A stretch of DNA of 6,524 nt from positions 1-6,524 of the forward strand of contig DAIOCL010000133.1 of assembly GCA_036747335.1 (NCBI GenBank), written 5' to 3'. The stretch's first letter is position 1. Each line of letters starts with the position of its first letter. This document shows, piece by piece, positions 1 through 6,524 of the stretch. Both the position numbers and the translations under genes were made by a program. The notes under the pieces are model-generated. The model was not told the DNA's origin. It saw only the letters and a list, made by a program, of their open reading frames with translations, and did not search any database. The DNA is from UBA4660 sp002405435 (GTDB lineage: Bacteria; Bacteroidota; Bacteroidia; Flavobacteriales_D; Sanyastnellaceae).

Positions 1-187
1 AAGGTACTGACATGGCCGCAAGAAAACTTCTTTTTGGGTATTCGTTTTCCCGGTTGCAGTGCATCGTGTATAAGAACAAATGGAACGCCGCCGGGGTTCA
101 AGGGTGCCGCCGGTTCGGGAAACTGTTCCGACGGGGGGTGATGCAGGTTACATTACCCGGGAGCGCATTCTAACGAATATTGCATCC

Positions 188-1150
188 ATGAAGCCATTAC
201 TTGTTGTTTTGACCGCATGTTCGTTGCTCGCCCTTGGGTTGGGCTGTGGCCGTGGAGAAAACCTGCTGCCCCCTGCGGCCGGTTCGCAGCACCCCGATAG
301 CCTGCGGGCGGTAGGTTGGAACTTGCTTGCGTCTAATTGTTTCTCATGCCATCATCCCGATCCGTCCAACACCGTGGGGGTGGCCCCCAACATGGCGGAG
401 GTGCGCGCGTACTACCTGGGACTGGCGCCTGACAGCCTGTCCTTTACCTCGGCTATAGCGACATTCTTGATGGGCGGCAAACCGCAAATGCAAGATGCAA
501 TGGCCCGGTTCGGTCCCATGCCTTCCGGCATTTATCAGGAAGCGCAATACCGCGCGGTGGCGGCCTACCTCTGGGCGACTGATATGGCACAACCCGGTTG
601 GATGTCAGAGGTATATCCCCGCGACAAATTGCGCTATGCCGATACGGGCAGCCTGCCTCCGCTGGAACGCGGTATGCAGCATGTGATGGCCGTCAAATCA
701 GTGTTGGGAAAAAACCTGCTCAATGCGGTTCAGCAGCGCGGGTCTCACGGGGCCGTAGATTTTTGTTCGACGCGGGCCCTGCCGATTACCGACAGTATGG
801 CGGTGCATCTGGGCGTAGCGATTCGCCGTGTTTCTGACCGCAACCGCAATCCGGCCAATGCCGCATCGGCCGATGAGCAGGCATATCTACTCGAATGTCG
901 TCAGAAGATGAACCGGGGAGAGAAGCCAGCGCCTCGCACGGTAACCATCGACGGCCGCCCGTTTGGATACTATCCGATCCTCACCGATGAGATGTGCCTG
1001 CAATGCCACGGAATGGCAGGGAAGGAAATTGCAGCGCAGACACAGGCTGTTATCCGTGAGAAGTATCCCAATGACCTCGCCACGGGATTTGCGCGCGGGG
1101 ACCTCTGGGGTATGTGGGTGGTCGGGTTACCTGTTTCGGGCACGCGCTGA
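188..1150 (+). CDS. Exported two-haem c-type cytochrome with C-terminal Tll0287-like (DUF3365) domain
   Basis: The 320-residue product is probably an envelope redox or haem-sensing protein. Residues 1-20 form a hydrophobic export signal ending in LGLGC. Cys20 could be lipidated, but the lipobox is imperfect (Gly at -3), so a plain signal peptide is possible. Residues about 38-135 look like a class I cytochrome c: haem motif CFSCH at 51-55 and a likely distal Met in FGPMP (Met111). Residues about 160-316 match the Tll0287-like family: DFC (Cys193), RNRNPAN (218-224), a second haem motif CLQCH (270-274) followed by G, then YPND and GDLWG near the end. In this family the Cys before the RNP motif may ligate the haem; that is recalled family knowledge, not visible here. 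An in-frame ATG at 80 adds 36 polar residues before the signal peptide, so I chose the ATG at 188. No Shine-Dalgarno sequence or clear promoter is seen upstream. The gene stands alone and converges on the Sus operon. The electron partner is unknown. Confidence 0.88.
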   Translation: MKPLLVVLTACSLLALGLGCGRGENLLPPAAGSQHPDSLRAVGWNLLASNCFSCHHPDPSNTVGVAPNMAEVRAYYLGLAPDSLSFTSAIATFLMGGKPQMQDAMARFGPMPSGIYQEAQYRAVAAYLWATDMAQPGWMSEVYPRDKLRYADTGSLPPLERGMQHVMAVKSVLGKNLLNAVQQRGSHGAVDFCSTRALPITDSMAVHLGVAIRRVSDRNRNPANAASADEQAYLLECRQKMNRGEKPAPRTVTIDGRPFGYYPILTDEMCLQCHGMAGKEIAAQTQAVIREKYPNDLATGFARGDLWGMWVVGLPVSGTR

Positions 1151-1193
1151 AGACCTTGTTCTTTCGCTGCAGGCCAGCCTTTGCCCGACAATA
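1151..1193. other. Convergent intergenic gap without a clear terminator
   Basis: These 43 bp separate the stop codons of the plus-strand cytochrome gene and the minus-strand operon. The only inverted repeat I see is GCTG/CAGC around a 5-base loop at 1166-1178. It is too short, and lacks a T-run on either side, to be called an intrinsic terminator. Read-through in one or both directions, or Rho-dependent ending, is therefore possible. Confidence 0.5.
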
Positions 1194-2060
1194 TTATTCG
1201 GAGCACTCCAGGAAGGTGTAATTCCAACTGGGAGGCGGGCCTGTATAAACAAATCCGGGTCGGTAGATCCGGTACACGATTCTATCGAGGGCTTCGCCTG
1301 CCGGCACTACGGTCGAAAAGAAGTCCGCCGGCACAATGGTCAGTCTGAAAAAACCCGGTTTGCCGGGCACAGGTTTCATGCGCAGTGCCGGGGTAGCGGT
1401 TACATCCGCCACCGGTACATAGGGGTAGGGTGTATTGTTTACCGTGACGGCGCTGAGGTAGATATAACATTCGTCGTCGCCCATGTTTTGCAATCCCGGT
1501 ATGGTTTCCTGGTCATTGTCGTAGGTGAAAGAAACAAAATCGTCGCTTTTGGCCAGTTCGGGAAATACACAGAAGAGGTCATCGCACAATTTGGGAATAA
1601 TGTCGACATGCAGGTCTTCCGTTTTCGCTTCACCGACGCCGTCATCACTGAAGGCATTGCCGTCGTAGAGTTTAGCCAGGCAAGAAATCCCTTTTGAGAA
1701 AAAGGTCGGACCGTCGACGCCGTAAAACTCCGTTGGAACAAAGGTGATCGAGTAGAGGAGGCCGCCCTCATGGGTCATAAGGAGGTCGTCGTTGCTGCTG
1801 CCCCAGTTTCCGTTTCCCCCAACGCCGTCCGGGCCGCTGGGCATCCATGTCCATAGGTAAACGCTGTCCTGCGCATCGGGATGTGCGGTGAGAATGGATT
1901 TGAGACCATTGTTTTGTACCCCATCGGTGCTTTGGCTTACATCGATATAGAGGGTCATCTCCTCATTGGCCGCCGTGGGAGAGGGTTGCACGTAAATGAC
2001 CTGGGCGGTGAGCGGGAGAACAGCCAAGCTGGCAATACCGCAGATAAGTAGTCTTTTCAT
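1194..2060 (-). CDS. Secreted two-domain accessory protein of the Sus operon (SusE/F- or DUF4961-like)
   Basis: The 288-residue product is the last gene of the operon. Residues 1-20 are a Sec signal peptide ending LPLTAQ, with cleavage likely around residues 19-20. There is no lipobox Cys, so it is probably not lipidated. The mature part consists of two similar beta-rich segments, about 31-135 and 172-270. Each has an opening beta strand, a short aromatic strand (VYLWTW; CYIYLSA), a Gly-rich or Pro-rich stretch, the block ITFVPTEFYG or LTIVPADFFS, and a final strand ending in DG or PG. This resembles the tandem Ig/starch-binding-like domains of outer-membrane glycan-binding proteins and, from memory, DUF4961 proteins found next to DUF5004 in SusCD loci. 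Trp70, Trp72, Trp86 and Trp279 are possible sugar-stacking residues. Five Cys remain in the mature protein (127, 159, 164, 198, 286), so disulfides are possible. It starts 5 bp after the upstream stop, which implies co-translation. Ligand binding is inferred from position and fold; no catalytic motif is recognised. Confidence 0.72.
   Translation of the reverse strand: MKRLLICGIASLAVLPLTAQVIYVQPSPTAANEEMTLYIDVSQSTDGVQNNGLKSILTAHPDAQDSVYLWTWMPSGPDGVGGNGNWGSSNDDLLMTHEGGLLYSITFVPTEFYGVDGPTFFSKGISCLAKLYDGNAFSDDGVGEAKTEDLHVDIIPKLCDDLFCVFPELAKSDDFVSFTYDNDQETIPGLQNMGDDECYIYLSAVTVNNTPYPYVPVADVTATPALRMKPVPGKPGFFRLTIVPADFFSTVVPAGEALDRIVYRIYRPGFVYTGPPPSWNYTFLECSE
1239..1970 (-). repeat. Divergent tandem domain duplication inside the last operon gene
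   Basis: Two segments of the protein, encoded roughly by 1656-1970 (first copy) and 1239-1547 (second copy), align by eye over about 100 residues. The best-matched part is YSITFVPTEFYGVDG against FRLTIVPADFFSTVVPAG, preceded by a Met-containing strand and followed by a hydrophobic strand that ends in Gly. The opening strands MTLYIDVSQ and VSFTYDNDQ also line up. Similarity is at the protein level only; I see no DNA repeat. Copy boundaries are approximate. Confidence 0.45.
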
Positions 2061-2065
2061 GGGGA

Positions 2066-2557
2066 TCAGGGGATGCGCTCGAAGGCAAAATTGTAAATAA
2101 CTGTTTCAAGAACATTACCGGCTCCGTCATCGCAAAGCCTGGGAAGTGCCAGTACCATTTCCGTATCGGTTGGCTTGATGATGCTGCCGAGGTCAAAGCG
2201 GAGCGTGTCGTCTCCGTACAGGTAGAGGTACGAGGGGAATTCAGCGTTGTCAAATCCCCAGGTGCCTGATGTACCGAAGTAGTTTTTCCCGGGGCCGGGC
2301 GTAACGGCATACGTCAGGTCTGAAGCATTGAAGGAAATGCGCAGTGGCGTTTCGCCTTCGATGACGTAAAACTCACTGAGGTCGCGTTCTTCGCGTATGG
2401 GATTGTTGAGGTCCAGTTGGGAAAAGGAGTAGATACTCCATGTGCCGTTCATGGCACCGAACCTTTCGGGCCTTGTGCCCAGTTCACCTGAGATTTCCGG
2501 TTTACACGTCACCAGCGAGAGGGCGGTGAGCATCAGTAGAAATGTGTATTTTTTCAT
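2066..2557 (-). CDS. Small lipoprotein, DUF5004-like, accessory to SusCD
   Basis: The 163-residue product has a lipoprotein signal peptide with the lipobox LVTC (Cys18 lipidated); Thr at -1 is less usual. After Cys18 comes KPE, a charged start that might favour surface export in Bacteroidota. The mature part looks like a small beta barrel or lipocalin-like fold: MNGTWSIYSFSQLDLN (36-51), then LRISFNASDLTY (72-83), then GTWGFDNAEFPSYLYLYG (98-115), then repeated short strands to the C-terminus. The two GTW blocks and the spacing fit DUF5004, a family usually found directly after susD; this is recognition from memory and not a database search. It lies 30 bp after susD and 5 bp before the next gene. 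An AAGGA stretch lies only one base before the ATG, too close to be a convincing ribosome site. Its role, probably ligand binding or complex support at the outer membrane, is inferred from context. Confidence 0.75.
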   Translation of the reverse strand: MKKYTFLLMLTALSLVTCKPEISGELGTRPERFGAMNGTWSIYSFSQLDLNNPIREERDLSEFYVIEGETPLRISFNASDLTYAVTPGPGKNYFGTSGTWGFDNAEFPSYLYLYGDDTLRFDLGSIIKPTDTEMVLALPRLCDDGAGNVLETVIYNFAFERIP

Positions 2558-2587
2558 GTCCTTAAACTTGCGTTGCTATACAATCCG

Positions 2588-4030
2588 TTAGTTACAACCC
2601 CCTTCTTCATTAAAAACAAATGCTGATCCGGTGCCTTCGCTGTTCGGAAACTGGATGGCCATACCGGGGCAGTTCCATGGCGCGCCGCGTATGATGACTT
2701 CTTGTTCGCCCAAACTGCCGATGCGGCGCAGGTAGTCAACCCAAAGTCCCTCGCCGATGGTTTCTTTCCTGAATTCATCGCGTGCGTACTGGATAATGTC
2801 TATAACGGACGCATCGGCAGGAACGGGGTTGATTCCCTCCCCGAAGGCGCGGTCACGAATAAGGTTGATATCGCCAATAGCCATTTCCAGTTGGTCTGTC
2901 ATATTCAGCAGGCAGATACTTTCGGCATGGATCAGGTGCATATGGGTCAGGCGAACCAGGGGCGAAGGAAAGAAAAAGACCTGATTGTTTGGTGAGCCAA
3001 AGCGGGTCACCTGGTATTGTCCGCCTTCGCTGAGCAGCCACTCATCGATGCGTGCGTCGGTGGGATTAAGGTTGATGAAATTCCAGAATTCTTCGCTGGC
3101 ACTGAGTTGTGCGCCGGCTGTGCCCGGCCAGTAATTATCGCGGTAGCCTTCATTGCGGCTGTCAACGATACCTTCCGACAGGTTGTAATAACTCACCACG
3201 CCGAAGATAGTTTCAGGGTTGGGTTCAAACTGGAAGGACGAATCCTGTGCATGGAACTGGTCAAGGTTATCCTCTTGTAACTCGAAAACACCGGAGTTGA
3301 TCAGTTCGCTTGATTTGGTATAGGCCTGGTTCCAGTCTTGCTTTTGAAAATAGACGAAAGCGAGCATGGCCTTCGCGGCCCATGAGGTGGCATAGACGCC
3401 GTTGGAGGCAGGTAGGTTTTCTTCGGCGAAAGTCAGGTCGCTAATGATGAAGGTGTAGCATTGGTCCACTGAGCTGCGCGGCAGAGGATCCTGCACAGGT
3501 AGTTCGCGAATCACGATACCGGGGTGGTCGTGGTTGGCAGAGTAGCCCCAGGGCTGTGCCCAGGTTTTTAGCACCCACCAGTGGCACAGCGCACGTATAA
3601 AACGGGCTTCGGCTTCCATACGTGAGCGTTCCGTTTCGCTAAGTCCTTCGATGAGGTCAAAATTGGCAAGCAGTGTATTGCAGCGGTACACGGCGCGGTA
3701 AAGGTCGGTATATACATTATTGGTGGTCGTGTTGAAGAACGTGACTTCGCGGTCATACACAGCCTGGTATTCCAGGTTGTTGAGCGGTTCTGCGAGGTTG
3801 TCGCTCAGCAGTTCGCAGATATTTTGCACCCTGCCGTCAAATGCATTGCCCAGCACGTCGTAGCACGAGTTCAGCAGGCGTTGCATGTCTTCCGGCGTAT
3901 TAAGCGCTTCATCGCTCAGAATGACGCCGGTGGGTTCCACTTCAAGCCACTTGTTGCAGGCGGGCAGCAGCGAAAGGCATGCCAGCAGTGCGGTCAGTTG
4001 TTTGGCAAATTTTTTCATGGAGGTAGTCAT
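2588..4030 (-). CDS. SusD/RagB-family surface glycan- or nutrient-binding lipoprotein
   Basis: The 480-residue product is the lid lipoprotein of a SusCD transporter: it sits on the outer face of the outer membrane, binds ligand and closes over the SusC barrel. The signal peptide ends in the lipobox LPAC (Cys25), followed by NKWLEVEPTG, the classic SusD start. The N-terminal SusD-like domain shows TPR-type helices: YRAVYRCNTLLANFD (111-125) and EAEARFIRALCHWW (139-152). The C-terminal SusD domain shows PLVRLTHMHLIHAE (357-370), INLIRDRA (388-395) and EFRKETIGEGLWVDYLRRIG (419-438), the counterpart of the family's ER..EL..EG.R..DL.R motif. The usual C-terminal IP..E..NP ending is weak and is replaced by QFPNSEGTG and a GGCN tail. 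Its length is within the family range, on the short side. The start at 4030 overlaps the susC stop; the ATG at 4018 (MKKFAKQ) would give a more typical signal peptide and is equally possible. The fold cannot identify the substrate. Confidence 0.97.
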   Translation of the reverse strand: MTTSMKKFAKQLTALLACLSLLPACNKWLEVEPTGVILSDEALNTPEDMQRLLNSCYDVLGNAFDGRVQNICELLSDNLAEPLNNLEYQAVYDREVTFFNTTTNNVYTDLYRAVYRCNTLLANFDLIEGLSETERSRMEAEARFIRALCHWWVLKTWAQPWGYSANHDHPGIVIRELPVQDPLPRSSVDQCYTFIISDLTFAEENLPASNGVYATSWAAKAMLAFVYFQKQDWNQAYTKSSELINSGVFELQEDNLDQFHAQDSSFQFEPNPETIFGVVSYYNLSEGIVDSRNEGYRDNYWPGTAGAQLSASEEFWNFINLNPTDARIDEWLLSEGGQYQVTRFGSPNNQVFFFPSPLVRLTHMHLIHAESICLLNMTDQLEMAIGDINLIRDRAFGEGINPVPADASVIDIIQYARDEFRKETIGEGLWVDYLRRIGSLGEQEVIIRGAPWNCPGMAIQFPNSEGTGSAFVFNEEGGCN

Positions 4031-4032
4031 TA
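4028..4032 (-). promoter_or_regulatory. Stop-start overlap TAATG joining susC and susD
   Basis: On the minus strand the susC stop TAA shares one base with a susD start ATG. No purine-rich ribosome site is visible before either this ATG or the alternative ATG at 4018. Ribosomes finishing susC could therefore restart on susD, which would suit two proteins that assemble together. If the ATG at 4018 is the true start, the genes would be 11 bp apart and coupling would be looser. Confidence 0.5.
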
Positions 4033-6524
4033 GAAGGTGGTGCTTATGCTGAAATTATAGCTCCTTTCCTGCGGAGGTGTGAGGTAGGTAACGTTAGGAG
4101 ACAGGTTGCGGTCCTGTGCATTCTCAAAGTCGCGCACCAATTCGGGATCCAGTCCGGGGAAGTTCGTCAGGGTAAACAGGTTGGTGACGTTGGCAGCGAC
4201 ACGCAGTGAGTTAAGTCTGCTTTCGGGTTTCAGGGTGAAGTTGTAGCCGATTGCAATGTTTTTCAGGCGGAGGTAGTCTGCATCGAAAATAAACAGGCTC
4301 GTATTCCACCAGGGGAATCCGGAAGGCAGGCTGTAGGTGGTTTCGTCGAGCGTGAGTCTCGGGAAGAATGACTCATCTCCGGGTTGCTGCCAGCGGTCGA
4401 GAATTTCCGCACGCATGTTCCAGTCGGTCACTACGCCCATTTGCCTTTTGCCGGAAGAGTCAAAAATTTTGGCGCCGAGGCTGTAGGTAGCGAGTATGGT
4501 AAGGTCCCAGCCCTTGTAGCTGAAGGTATTGGTGATACCCCCAATAATATCAGGCAGTCCGTCGCCTACGTATTTGCGCTGGCTGTTGTCGTAGTCATAG
4601 GTTTCATTGCCGTTGAGGTCGAGGTAAACGGGTAGGCCGTTGGCAGGGTCAACATGGCTGAATTCCATCAGGTAAAATGAACCGACGGGTTTGCCGGGTA
4701 TAACGCGGCTGTCGTTGGTTCCGCCGCTCACGGCGTCGGGTGTGTAGTTGCCAATGCTTACAAGCTCATTGTAGTTGCGGGCAACGTTAAAATCGGTTTT
4801 CCAGGAAAACGGCCCGTTGAAGTTGTAGCTGGTGATGGAGAGTTCAAGACCCTGGTTGAGGATCTCCGCCACGTTGTCCCAGTACTGTGTGAATCCGGTG
4901 GAGGCGGGCACGCTCACATTCATAAGCACATCGGTACTGGATTTGCGGTATGCACTCACTTCAATCTGCAGGGCATCTTTCCACAGGCGCATTTCCAGGC
5001 TGGCGTCGAGCGTAGTGCTCGTTTCCCAGCGCAGGTCGGGGTTGGGCAGTTTTATGGGATACAGGATGGGCGCTCCGTTATACGTGATACCATTGTCTGC
5101 GGCTGAAAACGTGCCGTACTGGGCGTCACCCGGCACATCGGCGTTTCCTGTTTTACCCCATCCTGCCCGGAGTTTGAGGAAAGAAATGGTGCGATTCTCG
5201 CGGAAAAATTCCTCATCGGAGATGATCCAGCCCGCAGACACCGCTGGGAAGAAACCGAATTTATTGTTTTCACCGAACTTACTCGAACCATCGCTGCGGG
5301 CCACCACCTGGAGGTAGTATTTGTCCTTGAAGGAGTAGTTCATCCGCGCGAATGAGCTGATGAAGGTCCAGGTGTCCGGCGAACCGATGAACTTGGCCAC
5401 TACGGTGCTGTCGGTTTCCGAATCGTTGTCGTAGGCCGGTCCGTTGACATTGAAGTAAGAGATGTTTTCATAGCGTTCCGAATGCGAACGTTGGGTCTCA
5501 CCACCGACCAGAACCGTTACGCGGTGGTGTTGTTTAAAGGTACGGGTGTAGTCTGCTGTGGCCGATGCGTTCCAGTTGTTTACGTAGTTGGCATCTCCGA
5601 ACCCGCGGTTGGCCAGGCGTTCGCCGGCATTGAGGAACTGCGGAATAAAAACAGCATTGGCGAGGTCCATGTAGTCATAACCTCCGCTCACTTTGATGTT
5701 GAGATCCTGCAGCGGCGAATAGACCAGCGAGAGGCCGGCAATGGTTCGGTTTTCCGTGGTGCGCCAGGGGCGTCGTTCGATGTAGTTGACCGGATTCGAG
5801 TACCCGTTGTTCCACATGAAGAAGCCGCCGTATTCGCTGCCTTGCTCATAGACCGGATAGTAAGGCAGGGCCGTACTCATGGCCTCTCCCATACCACCGC
5901 TCCATGCCGCATCGATGCGCTGGTTCTTTCCATTGCTGATGGACAGCGATGAAATCATTTTCAGGTTTTTGGCGAGGTTGCGGTCGTAGTTGATCCGGCC
6001 GCTGAGCCTTTCGAAATAGTTGCCCACGAGAAAAGATCCATTATGGTCGAAGGTGAGTCCGGCATAAAAATTATCTTTTTCACCGGCCCGGGCCGCACCG
6101 AAACTATACATGTGCTTGATTCCCGTACCGGTAGTCTGGTCGATCCAGTCGGTATTGGTTTTCATGGCTTGCTTAAATGCGGCTTCGCGGGTTTCGGGAG
6201 AATCGGAAGCGAGGCTTCGTCCGGGAAGCCACACATATCCTGTACCTCCGTCATTTTCCCAGGCTTCCTGCCGAACGGCCAGGTACTCTTCCGTGTTGAG
6301 CATATCGGGCAATGAAGCCGCTACCCCGACACCGAGCCGGGTAGTAAAGTCAAAATTCCAGCCCGGTTGCCGTCCCCGCTTGGTGGTAATCAGCACAACC
6401 CCGTTGGCACCGCGCGATCCGTAAATACCGGTTGCCGCAGCGTCTTTAAGAATCTCCACACTGTCGATGTCGTTGGGGGTGAGTGTTGCCGGCGGGTTGT
6501 TGTTCATCGCGCCGTTGTTGCCGC
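4030..6524 (-). CDS. SusC/RagA-family TonB-linked outer-membrane transporter, 5' end outside the window
   Basis: This is the outer-membrane barrel that imports the ligand captured by SusD, powered by TonB. The reading frame stays open to the window edge. The Met encoded at 6507 lies inside the plug domain and is not the start. The signal peptide, the carboxypeptidase-regulatory-like domain and the front of the plug are missing, probably some 150-250 residues. Counting from that Met: the plug signature VEILKDAAATGIYGSRGANG (17-36) leads to VVLITTKRG; then comes a full 22-strand-type barrel with typical SusC blocks: VGNYFERLSGRINYD, ARSDGSSKFGENNKFGFFPA, LKLRAGWGKTGNADVPG, NPDLRWETSTTLDASLE, an acidic DLNGNETYDYDN loop (630-641) that could bind calcium, DYLRLKNIAIGYN (744-756) and NLFTLTNFPGLDPE (776-789). 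It ends in ISTTF with a terminal Phe, the usual last-strand signal for the Bam machinery. No frameshift is seen. It is the first gene of the operon within the window; its promoter is not visible. Confidence 0.98.
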   Translation of the reverse strand, partial: GNNGAMNNNPPATLTPNDIDSVEILKDAAATGIYGSRGANGVVLITTKRGRQPGWNFDFTTRLGVGVAASLPDMLNTEEYLAVRQEAWENDGGTGYVWLPGRSLASDSPETREAAFKQAMKTNTDWIDQTTGTGIKHMYSFGAARAGEKDNFYAGLTFDHNGSFLVGNYFERLSGRINYDRNLAKNLKMISSLSISNGKNQRIDAAWSGGMGEAMSTALPYYPVYEQGSEYGGFFMWNNGYSNPVNYIERRPWRTTENRTIAGLSLVYSPLQDLNIKVSGGYDYMDLANAVFIPQFLNAGERLANRGFGDANYVNNWNASATADYTRTFKQHHRVTVLVGGETQRSHSERYENISYFNVNGPAYDNDSETDSTVVAKFIGSPDTWTFISSFARMNYSFKDKYYLQVVARSDGSSKFGENNKFGFFPAVSAGWIISDEEFFRENRTISFLKLRAGWGKTGNADVPGDAQYGTFSAADNGITYNGAPILYPIKLPNPDLRWETSTTLDASLEMRLWKDALQIEVSAYRKSSTDVLMNVSVPASTGFTQYWDNVAEILNQGLELSITSYNFNGPFSWKTDFNVARNYNELVSIGNYTPDAVSGGTNDSRVIPGKPVGSFYLMEFSHVDPANGLPVYLDLNGNETYDYDNSQRKYVGDGLPDIIGGITNTFSYKGWDLTILATYSLGAKIFDSSGKRQMGVVTDWNMRAEILDRWQQPGDESFFPRLTLDETTYSLPSGFPWWNTSLFIFDADYLRLKNIAIGYNFTLKPESRLNSLRVAANVTNLFTLTNFPGLDPELVRDFENAQDRNLSPNVTYLTPPQERSYNFSISTTF

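Noticed and set aside
80..187. In-frame ATG at 80 extending the cytochrome by 36 residues
   Set aside because: The extra residues are Arg- and Pro-rich and polar, and would bury the clear MKPLLVVL signal peptide inside the protein.
1..187. Bacteroidota-type promoter (TTTG ... TAnnTTTG) upstream of the cytochrome gene
   Set aside because: TTG-like and TA-rich pieces are present (33-36, 54-56, 69-73), but the spacing does not match and no TAnnTTTG box is seen.
1166..1178. GCTG/CAGC inverted repeat as a terminator
   Set aside because: The stem is only 4 bp and no T-run follows on either strand.
963..1697. Plus-strand 244-codon open frame overlapping the end of the cytochrome gene and running antisense to the last operon gene
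   Set aside because: It has no recognisable domain and low-complexity composition. It overlaps two well-supported genes in other frames, so it is best explained as a shadow frame.
1560..2140. Shared LCDD motif in the two accessory proteins (around residue 159 of one, 142 of the other)
   Set aside because: The flanking residues do not align and the motif is only four residues, so chance is a sufficient explanation.
5482..5952. Plus-strand 156-codon open frame antisense to susC
   Set aside because: It lies wholly inside the strongly conserved SusC barrel, shows no signal or domain, and several similar shadow frames occur across the same gene.
6505..6507. Met codon as the start of the SusC gene
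   Set aside because: It lies within the conserved plug region just before the LKDA..IYGSRGANG motif, and the frame is open upstream to the window edge. The gene is truncated by the window.

Overview
The window looks like a piece of a Bacteroidota chromosome. The evidence is a SusC/SusD-type outer-membrane uptake pair on the minus strand, a Bacteroidota-style lipoprotein (SPII) signal on SusD, and no convincing Shine-Dalgarno sequence in front of the genes. The base composition is fairly GC-rich for the phylum, which would fit a group such as Saprospiria or Chitinophagia. That placement is a guess.

Positions 1-187 hold no gene I can support and no clear promoter. A plus-strand gene at 188-1150 encodes a 320-residue exported two-haem c-type cytochrome. 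It has an N-terminal class I-like cytochrome c domain and a C-terminal Tll0287-like (DUF3365) domain. Only 43 bp separate it from the end of the minus-strand operon, so the two transcription units converge, and I see no convincing terminator between them.

The rest of the window (6524 down to 1194) is one minus-strand operon in the order susC-like (5' end outside the window), susD-like, a small lipoprotein resembling DUF5004, and a secreted protein built of two similar domains and resembling DUF4961 or SusE/SusF-type proteins. Gaps are tight: a 1-bp overlap, then 30 bp, then 5 bp. The expected model is that SusC forms the TonB-dependent barrel, SusD is the surface lipoprotein lid that captures ligand, and the two downstream proteins are accessory binding proteins. 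No glycoside hydrolase, lyase, sulfatase, peptidase or regulator is visible, so the substrate cannot be named. The operon promoter and any enzymes would lie beyond position 6524.

I found no mobile element, CRISPR array, tRNA or rRNA. The window is mostly a recognisable nutrient-uptake locus. The parts most worth a second look are the cytochrome/Tll0287-like fusion and the duplicated-domain protein at the end of the operon.
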